From: Gnomoniopsis sp. IMI 355080
Lineage: Eukaryota > Ascomycota > Sordariomycetes > Diaporthales > Gnomoniaceae
Direction: 5' to 3'
DNA: 64,000 bases
Assembly: GCA_027946555.1 (NCBI GenBank)
Contig: JAPEVC010000045.1
Span: forward strand, 62,001 to 126,000
Under the pieces are notes generated by a model that saw only the letters and a list, made by a program, of their open reading frames with translations, searched no databases and was not told the origin of the DNA. Numbering within the stretch: position 1 is the stretch's first letter; each line of letters begins with the position of its first letter. The position numbers and the translations under genes are program-made. Positions 55,942 through 64,000 of this stretch are shown here, piece after piece.

Positions 55942-58665
55942 ATGGAACCACGCAAGAAATTACCACTTGCGACGCTTGTGGCTGTAGTGTTCGTCCTTGT
56001 CGTTGGCTACCTACTTGTGCCTACGGGCAAGGACGGGCCCCGCCTGAACATCGGAACAGCGTCATCCACAAGATTCACAGCACCAAGGCACAATATCTGG
56101 CTGGATCTTGATCAACATGATGCAGACGATATCCACAGCTTTTTGGTCAAAGAATGGGCCGATCTGAATATCACGAGATATCCCAAGTCGAGTACGGACA
56201 ACTTTGTCGTCACAATCGAAACGCTGCAGCCCAACAAGTCTCAGGCTCTCCCTTTTCTTTTCGAGAACGGAAGCAAGCCAGAACGATGGGCGAAGGTTGT
56301 TCTGTCTCACAACACGCCTCGCGGTCCGTTCTTGACATACTATGCCGTGGGACCGCTCCCTGTTTCCGCGGACACCAAGGTCGAGGATCTAGTCTATCCA
56401 TTCAACTCGGGGCGAAGCTCTGTCCCTAATTTGATGGGCGATTTTGTGGCCAGCGCAGAATTCGCCCTCTCGCTGGCTGAAAATGTCACAGACATTACCA
56501 CTGAGCTTCTTGGTGCCAAGGTGAACAGGAACAATCCCTTCGACCCGGATGCTTTGCAGGCGTTTCCCCGTTTCACCCGTCTGGAACCTGACCTGGTCGT
56601 CGGTTGGATCCAGTTCTTCAGACCTGGAATGGGGAGCTCTGGTCGCACACTCCTTCCTCAAGGTCTGTATGTCAAGATTGATGCCAGCAAGGAAATCAAT
56701 CAGTGGCAGGTGGGCGAATGGTGGTACAACGGGCAGCTCTATGAGAACGTATCCCATCTCCGCAACGCCATCAAGGATCCGGAATCTGGCTTCTTGAAGA
56801 CTCCACCAAACGTTGATGGTTCGTGGACGGACACTGAGGATTTCGATGCTCGTCCAGATGGCCGTGAGCTCCCGCCTCCTGTATCGATCCAGCCCTATGG
56901 GCCCCGGTACAAGCTCGACAAGTCTGAACGGTTTGTATCGTGGTTCGGTTTCGAATTCTACTTCACCAGCACTCAGGCCACTGGTGTCAGTATCTTCGAC
57001 ATCCGCTTCAAGGGAGAGCGCGTGATGTACGAACTCAGTCTACAGGAAGCCTTGGCCCATTACGCCGGCGACGACCCGATGGCAGGGGGCCAGGAATTCC
57101 TCGATGCGTTTTTCGGCATGGGCACCAACGCTTTTGAACTAGTACCCGGCTATGATTGCCCCGCGTATGCGGACTATTTGGACTCGGAGCTTCATCGAAG
57201 TGGCAAGACAGAAAAGCTGCCCAACAACATCTGTGTCGTAAGTTCATTATATCTAAACTACAATCCGGCTCGCTAACATGCCAAAAAGTTCGAATTTACC
57301 AGTGATCACCTCCTGAGCCGACACACAGCACAATCTTCGGTCACAGTATCAAGGAATACATTCTTGACGCTTCGCTCAGTTTCTACCGTGGGTAATTATG
57401 ACTACACCATTGACTACATCTTCTACCTTGATGGTACGATAGAAGTGAAGGTTCGCGCATCGGGCTACATCTACGGTGCCTTCTACGCCAACAACCCTTT
57501 CAAAAAGGAAGACGAATATGGACATAGAGTCCACGGTGCACTGTCTTCGTCGTTGCACGATCACGTCATCAGCTTCAAGGCAGACTGTACGTAATTTCTC
57601 CGTATCGTGGAGCCTAACCATCTCTTTCAAAGAACTTTTGAAATTACAACATCGCTGTGGCAGCGAAAAATGCTAACTTGTTTTCTCAAGTGGACGTTGC
57701 TGGTCACAAGAACGACATGGTCCGCCTGGCAGTCGAGCCAACTGTCATTAGCTATCCATGGGACAAGCCCCATTTCAAGGAACGCAGCACGATGCATCTG
57801 AGGGAGTATAATGTGACCCAAGAAATTGGCTTGGACTGGCCCAAGAATTCGGGGGAGTTCTACCTTGTGTATTCATCCGACAAGAAGAACGCTTGGGGGG
57901 AAAGGAAAGGCTATCGCATCACATCTGGCACGGGAATGGGCAACACTCCACATCTGACTGTCCTTAATTCAACGTCCCTCGGAACTAGCGCAAAATGGGC
58001 AGAGAGCGATCTCTGGGTTGTTCGGGCAAAAGACGAGGAGCCCCGGGCGGCGGATCCACTAAACTACCTCGACACACATCACCCTATCATCGACTTCGCG
58101 AAGGTCGCTGACTCTGAAAGCCTAGACCATAACGAGGAGTATGATGGAGATCTGGTGATCTACTTCAACGTTGGATCTCACCACATTCCTCATTCTGGGG
58201 ATATTCCAAACACCTTGATGCATACGAGCGCGTCCAGCGTCATGTTCATTCCGTAAGTCTCGACTTTCTATCGACTAGGAATCTGTCTAGAGACAAGCAC
58301 TAAAATGCCATGCCAGACACAACTTTGCGGACCGCGACCCTAGTCGTGAGAGCGTGCAAGGCGTCAGATTGCAGCTAAAGGGCAACATCAGTGGAGGCTT
58401 TGCTGGCTTTCCAGATCCCGAAAATGTCAATGATCCGAGCAAATCTTGGCCAGCGCAGGACTTGAGAAACCGGGAAATGGAAGACGCGAAGGGAGGGTAC
58501 AGGAGACATGAGGGTGCCAACTACTTTGGGACATCGTATTCAGAGGACGTTCACGTGCCTCTCGAGGCCTTAGAGCCGAACTTGGAAAAGCAGTATGAGA
58601 GCAAGGAAATCCGGTTGAGCGATCTTGGGCTCAACGGCAGCGCCGCGGGTCTCTGGATCCCTTGA
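55942..58665 (+). CDS. Copper amine oxidase, membrane-anchored
   Basis: A quinone-dependent copper enzyme that oxidises primary amines to aldehydes with release of ammonia and hydrogen peroxide. Exons 55942-57237, 57289-57586, 57691-58252 and 58317-58665 give 834 residues. The cofactor motif T-x-x-N-Y-D-Y is exact (TVGNYDY), so Tyr469 is the topaquinone precursor. The copper-binding HxH pair is in SSSLHDHVISF and the third copper His is in the segment HHIPHSGDIPNTLMHTS. A single hydrophobic segment (about residues 9-27, LATLVAVVFVLVVGYLL) follows a short MEPRKK start, predicting a type II membrane protein with the enzyme outside the cytosol. Many sequons support glycosylation. N-terminal D2/D3-type domains precede the catalytic domain. 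The protein is longer than peroxisomal fungal amine oxidases and lacks their C-terminal peroxisome signal. Confidence 0.9.
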
Positions 58666-59677
58666 GCTCTCTGATTCGTTATAGCGAGTTGGGCTTTCAC
58701 TTCGTTACTGTTTAAAGCGAGAGATACCGGATCTAGTCCGACTTTCCTTGTGAGATTTTACTTTTCCTTTCTTTTACCCTTTTGCCTGAGCATGTCCATC
58801 GCTGCGGGAATCATAAAGGGAAACGAATGTTTTGGTTAGGTTGCATTCGCCCGCCTGAACCAAGTTTTGTGTCCAAGTCGTTGGTGATCCGTTCCTCCTG
58901 GTACACCTGTATATATTGAATAATGCAGCAGGCAGAACCACTTCCCTGTAGTTTTGGACAGAATATTCTAGCCGGCGCAGCTGGTTCCGAAAGCCGTAGG
59001 TCCGCACGGAGGTAGTCTGATCTTGTCTTCTGACAACGTGGCGAAACACCGATTCACTCCTCGTTGCAATCCAAGAGTCAGAAACGACCTGCTGATTATC
59101 CATGCTTTTATCCGTTCGAGTCAGAAGTGTGGTGTGCGACGCAATAAATTAAGATGCTCCGTTCGCATTATAGCGAATTGTGCGCCGACTGTCATATTCT
59201 GAAAATATGCCTGTCTTGAACGAAGCAAAAATACTGCGAAGCCGCATAAATTTTTGTCTCTTTCCTTTTCAACCCTAGGTTCATGCGATGGCCAAATTTG
59301 GGGGACTCCAGACTTAAACCACGTTCCAGTACAACTGTATTTCGGCATAGCACATGAAAGAACTCTAAGGCTGGGTTTGGAGGGCTGTGCTTGCTGCGTA
59401 GTCGTGGATGTCACCAGAGTCCGGGAATGTAACTCAATGGCCTGTCACGGTTACGATAATGTCACCTTGGTGCGATATAAGGTTTATGTACCAAGAATGT
59501 GAACACTAACGTCGGATAGTGTGGCTGAAGGGCTCAGATATCCCATACTTATTACTTATATAAAGAGCCTGTTCGGACGACATGCAAGAGAAGAAAGATC
59601 GCATGAACCATCAATACTTTGTCGAATATACGCACAGCCGTCATTGATCTTCGCCTAGACCAGCAACGCCTACCACA
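58666..59677. other. Intergenic region with NIS1-like gene promoter
   Basis: About 1 kb without a supported gene. A TATA box lies near its right end (listed separately). Confidence 0.5.
59557..59564 (+). promoter_or_regulatory. Probable TATA box
   Basis: TATATAAA lies 121 bases upstream of the start codon of the small secreted protein. Position and sequence are what is expected for an inducible fungal gene. Confidence 0.55.
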
Positions 59678-60184
59678 ATGCTTCTTTCGTCTGCTATATA
59701 TTCTGCCGTATCTGCAGCCTTGCTAGGGCTCGCGAGCCCTGCCCAGGGCACTATCATCGGTCTCGCAATTCCCGCAACGGTCGCTCCAGGCACAAACTTT
59801 CCACTGGTCATAGCCAGTCAAGACACTCCAGAACCGGTCACGGACGTCAGCTTGGCACTCGGGTTCATTTCTGGCACAGCCTCAGACAATGCTCTAGGCA
59901 CGTTCCTCGGAGCATTGCCTCTAGGCAAGTCTTCACCCGCCACCACCACCACAGTCATGTAACTTGGCTATAGTATTCAGTGTTCCTGGAAACTGACAAA
60001 ACAAGCAGCTGGCAATGCAACCGACCTCAAGAATGTCACTTTGTTTCTCCCTGCGAACGCAACGTTGGGACCGGCCACATTCACAGGCAGTTTAACGAGC
60101 CTGACTGGTGCTAGGGCGATCCCAGCCTTGTCTTTTTTCTCTTTCGACTTCACAATTGGTACAAACACTAGCACCCCAGTCTAG
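59678..60184 (+). CDS. Small secreted protein, NIS1-like
   Basis: Two exons, 59678-59924 and 60009-60184, give 140 residues. Residues 1-24 are a signal peptide. The mature part begins TIIGLAIPATVAPG, a pattern typical of the NIS1 family, conserved secreted proteins of ascomycetes and basidiomycetes. The characterised member interferes with plant immune receptor kinases and can cause cell death when over-expressed in leaves. A second conserved element is the DVSLALGF strand. Cysteines are absent in the mature part, and there are several N-glycosylation sequons. The intron is unusual: it begins GCAAGT after AG, a GC-AG type donor, and ends GCAG. No GT donor in the region keeps the frame into the second exon. 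Assignment to NIS1 is by motif memory only, and the family also occurs in saprotrophs. Confidence 0.72.
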
Positions 60185-61728
60185 ATGTTTGTTATGACAA
60201 GATGCCGGGGCTGATGTCCAGTAGGAAACTTGGACCACGGTAGAGGGAACGCAGGCCCGTTTGGAAAGATTCTGCAGGTCGTTTTAGAGCACACTTCTAT
60301 CTGAGTTTCTCGAAGACATTGAGTTTATAGATCGTGTATAACTTCGACATTGTCACATGATTGACCCTTGTGCAGGGTACCTGAACATCTTTGAATTCAC
60401 TCAGTCAGCAATTCTAATCCTCTCCGCAAGATCCTCATAGCACCTATAATTAGTAGTGCGGCCGCAATACCATACACACCTTATGTGCCTACCTAATAAT
60501 AAGCTTCCAAGATTCCCGAGTCACGAGTCGGCGTCGCAACTTTGGGACATGAGTAATAATGGCACAGATTTTACCTTCGGTCCCTGATTTGACGGATATT
60601 TTGTCAAAGCTTAGATTGATTAAACTTGATGCATACACGAAATGCAAAGCTTGAGGCTCATACGGCCAACATGGGCAAATTGTCATGGCTTGAATACCTA
60701 GGCATTCTGAGTGGATTGAATCACATTTGCCGTTCTCGCTCTTGAACATGCTTTTTACGCAGTCGTGATTTTATTGGTCAGACTCACTAAACATTGATGA
60801 AACATGCAAATTAATGATGACGGTTGGTAGATTTGTACAGAGATGGGGGGAGGGTTTATCTGGTGGTTGGCTACAGGGTTCCCACATATTAATTCCTCCA
60901 TTATTGACTGAAACGGCGATTGTTGACTGGCCCCCCGAATTGATTGTCTAGGAAACAACTCCTACCTCCTAGTCCAGATCTATCATACTATGTACGTACC
61001 ATGTCTACAGAACAGAATCGCTGTCTGGGTCGTATTGTATATGAGGCGCTCTTATGCATATAGGCCTTATCGGTTAAGCCAAAGCTAAGCCGTCTTTGCA
61101 AGTCATGGGTCCAGCACTACCTAGGGCCGCTGTGTCAAACTAAGTTGTTCACTGCATGCCTTTGATAAGTGATAAGCCCATCAGTCTGAAGATTTTGCCT
61201 CTTTAATCGTCTTTTCTGTTTCTAAATGGGTCAGCTACAGGCCAAACAGTACAAATTTAGCGAATGATAGACATTTTCCACACGACCGTATTCCAGCGGT
61301 GACACTAAACACAATGGCAGTGTACAACCACAATCTACTAATAGTCAGTGGGCAATGGCCACAAATACTTCAGCAGCCGGCTTGCGTACCAACCCGATAT
61401 ACTCGTAGGCTTGTGTAATGAAGCGAGACATTCCACATAAGCTGGCCATGCTGTGTCACCACCACAAGGAACGGAGACAACGCATCAGGAGATCAAGTGA
61501 GATTGTCTGTCACCACTAAAGTACATATTACGAATGAAAACACACCGAACTAACAAGGAATCCAGGGAGAACGTGGAGAATGTAGCTCGTCTGAGTGGCT
61601 TATGTAAATAAGAGCTGCTCATATGTATAGGCTATTTCTGACTGAACGATTACAAGAAATCAAAATCCCCCAAACGCCGCCTCATGCAAATGAACATATG
61701 AATACTTGAATCAAGACCACAACCAATC
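60185..61728. other. Convergent intergenic region
   Basis: About 1.5 kb between convergent genes. No supported gene; the few open frames are short and AT-rich. Confidence 0.5.
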
Positions 61729-63539
61729 TCAGTTCTTCTTGCCGAGCTTGGTCCTGACCGACTCCCCGTTCCGGATCAAGTCAGACGTCTCATTCGCAAT
61801 GCCCCAGATAGCCCTTTGCGACAGCGCAAAGGGTGTATAAAACAGGTGATCGTCCGGGATATCGCACACTTTTGCGGTAGCCAAGTACGCAAGGCCCGGC
61901 TTGTTCTCAAACTCAGCCCGCTTCTTGACTTGCCCCGAGGGATACTTGCGGGGTGTCTGCATGTCATTGTCGATCTTATCGTTGGGGATGTTGAGCAATA
62001 CATCGCCTACTACAGGTCCGTCGACTGACACCCTCGATACGTCCACGGCCTGCAAGCACGGATTGCGCACGTCCCGGAAGCCCTCGTCTATCTCACTATC
62101 GCCGAGTCCGTTGCCGTCCTTGAGGTGCGCATTCACCATCTGCCGCTCCAGGATCCTGTCGATGACGAAATCGGCGAGATTGTAGCCGAAGCCATCGCGA
62201 ACCGGCTCAGCGAGTGCGTTGGCATTGGTGCTGGTGTCAATGTAGAAGTCGGCGCTCTTGTCCACCTCTGCCTTCTCCACCCAGTCGACCATGCGGTCGG
62301 CAATGCGGTCGTTCCACTCGACGGTTAGAATCGCTGAGTTCCGCATCTGCTCGGCTTTGGAGTGCACGGAAGGGATCCGGGGGCGGAGATCGCGCCATCC
62401 GGGCAAAAGTGACGGGTCGAGTACTCTGGGGACGAGGACCTCGAAAGTGCCAGGGTCTTCTCTATTCTCCTCTTCTATCATTGCCGTGGCCGGCTGCGTG
62501 TCAGACTCGACTGGCACTGGCGCGGCTTGCTCTTCGACGGGAGCATCCCTTTCCGCCAAGGGCTGATCCTCGATTGGTGGCTGCTCCACGGTCTTTGAGG
62601 AATTGGCGGCCTCGACTGGAATTTGTTTAAGGATGGTAGGGTGGGAGTATGCGATGGACGTGGGGTCCAAGGACGCCGTGTACAGACGCTCGACCTGCTC
62701 GAAGATATCTGTGGTCATGAGACCCACAGACTCCTTTGCTTGGTCAAAAGGCAAAGCAGAGAGCGACCATACATCCCAGAATCCGAACGAGAAGACCCAG
62801 AGAGTCTTTTGTGGTGTCTTGTCCTTTGGCATGGCAAGAAATGCATCGACCTGAGCCTTCAGGTCCCATGACTTCCATTGCGCCGGATAGTATTTCGAGA
62901 GGTAGGTGTAATCCTGGCCGGGGCCTTCTTGGCCATCGGTCTCGTTGAAGACACGCTCGATGCCTTGGGCGTATAGTTCATTGGAGCTAATGGACCACGG
63001 GGTCGTGTCTGGTGGAGGGACCATGGTAATATGCGTGTCGCACTCAAGCTAACCCGGGGGGCGGACACTGCGGTTAGAATCAAAGTCGCGAAATCATTCC
63101 TGCCTTGTCTTACACAGACCATTGTTGGCCATTGTTGGAGGGAGTGCCAACTCACCTGATCACATAGCATCTCTGTCCACGACTTTGCATCATCGTCTTC
63201 TCGGTTCGCACCAACCGGTGTCCCAATGTCCAGCTCGCCAAAGACAACAATCCTCAGGCCACCGGGCCTGCTCTGCCCATTGCTCAAACCAGACCACACA
63301 GTCTGCGGTAACGATATTCTTTGCAAGGCACTCTCGGTCATGTGCGACGGCAACAGCTTGACAAAGATAAACAAGCCTATTAGCACAGCAGCCAAATTCA
63401 GCAAAACCCGTGGGCCGCCTCGGACACCTTTATTGAAAAAGAAGCCCAGCACAGCCTGGAAACACACGTTGCTCCGGAGGCCGTCTACGAAGCCCGACTG
63501 CGTGGCCATGACGCCCTCCTCTGTTGTTGACTTGAGCAT
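61729..63539 (-). CDS. SGNH/GDSL-like membrane-anchored protein, function unknown
   Basis: Exons 63539-63156 and 63048-61729 give 567 residues. The exon junction joins EMLCDQ to LECDTHI, with GTGAGT and TTAG ends. A single hydrophobic span lies at about residues 45-63 (VLLNLAAVLIGLFIFVKLL), so the rest faces one side of a membrane, probably the ER lumen or outside. The segment LRIVVFGELDIGTP starts the presumed hydrolase core; the block resembles SGNH block I, but the usual GDS is replaced by GEL. Later parts include LWVFSFGFWDVWSLSALP, a Glu/Pro-rich loop, a WNDRIADRMVDWVEKA helix and CDIPDDHLFYTPFALSQRAIWGIA at the end. Without the usual catalytic Ser it may be inactive or a different fold. 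Family assignment is tentative, but the gene itself is certain. Confidence 0.68.
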
Positions 63540-64000
63540 ATTTTGGTCCAGCGAATTATAGGAACCGTTGATTCAAATGAAGGGAGACGAGGCGCAGCCC
63601 AGACGGGTTGCAACTCGTCAAGCTGATGAATGGCGGACACACCCTTGTGGTTGTGTGTCGAATTGGCCCTGTTGGCCGTGCCTTCAAGCGTAGGTATTTT
63701 GAGCGGCCCCAAGATGGTGCGTATATAACTTTATTGGTCTCGCTTGATGGAATTAGATCGCGGTGCCACTGTCAATTCGGTCCGGGCCTTGTCGCCAAGC
63801 CTGGATTTTAGTGGCAGCGGGTTGTTGGTGGCAGCTAGTGGAAGGGACTTGGACCGCTGGTTCGGGCAAGTTGTCGCGTGCTCCCCAAACCTTGGCCACA
63901 GAAGGCGGAACAGATACTTCGCCGCTTTAGTCTGAAGAGAATTCGTGTGTCGACACCGAGGACAAAATGGGCGCACGGATGGAATGGAGGATGCCGCTGC
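63540..64000. other. Right edge, upstream region of the SGNH-like gene
   Basis: The last 460 bases hold the promoter of the SGNH-like gene. Short open frames occur on both strands without motifs. No supported gene is seen. Confidence 0.5.

Noticed and set aside
1..64000. tRNA genes, CRISPR arrays and a secondary-metabolite cluster
   Set aside because: No box-B-like tRNA sequence with a foldable clover, no spaced direct repeats and no PKS, NRPS or terpene synthase motifs were seen by eye.

Overview
The window comes from a nuclear chromosome of a filamentous ascomycete (Pezizomycotina). Evidence: genes lie on both strands without operons, are split by short introns (about 43-160 nt, mostly GTRNGT...YAG), and encode families typical of mould-type fungi. 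These include an AA9 lytic polysaccharide monooxygenase, a CE5 cutinase/acetylxylan esterase, two 2EXR-domain proteins, RXT3, a BTN1/CLN3 protein and a NIS1-like secreted protein. I cannot name class or species. I found no tRNA, rRNA, CRISPR array, intact transposon or secondary-metabolite core gene.

Left part (1-12 kb): a 2-Cys peroxiredoxin, a possible small basic protein, a five-exon CE5 esterase, a disordered Q/D/R-rich protein and a SOK1/TCP11-type protein. Centre-left (12-25.6 kb): an M1 aminopeptidase converges with a 2EXR protein. After these come an unrecognised secreted protein with six exons, a four-exon gene with a SAP-like stretch, an NTF2-fold protein and an unrecognised membrane protein. 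Centre (26-42.3 kb): a DUF1308 protein, a secreted low-complexity protein (Asn-triplet repeat followed by Asp-Gly hairpin-like repeats), a nucleotidyltransferase-like protein, a secreted PLC-like phosphodiesterase, an ACS-family MFS transporter and an AA9 LPMO. Right part (42.3-64 kb): a 4-kb stretch without genes, then RXT3, SDH assembly factor 4, a second 2EXR protein converging with BTN1, a membrane-anchored copper amine oxidase, a NIS1-like small secreted protein with an apparent GC-AG intron, and an SGNH-like membrane-anchored protein.

The genes do not form one pathway. Housekeeping genes (TSA1, APE2, SDH8, RXT3, BTN1, SOK1) alternate with accessory secreted or surface proteins (CE5, AA9, PLC-like, copper amine oxidase, NIS1-like, the 20.5-kb protein and the Asn-repeat protein), as expected for a saprotroph or plant-associated fungus. 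The most unusual locus is the Asn-triplet/Asp-Gly repeat protein at 30.7-31.5 kb. All exon structures were read by eye from splice consensus, frame continuity and family motifs; transcript data would settle them.
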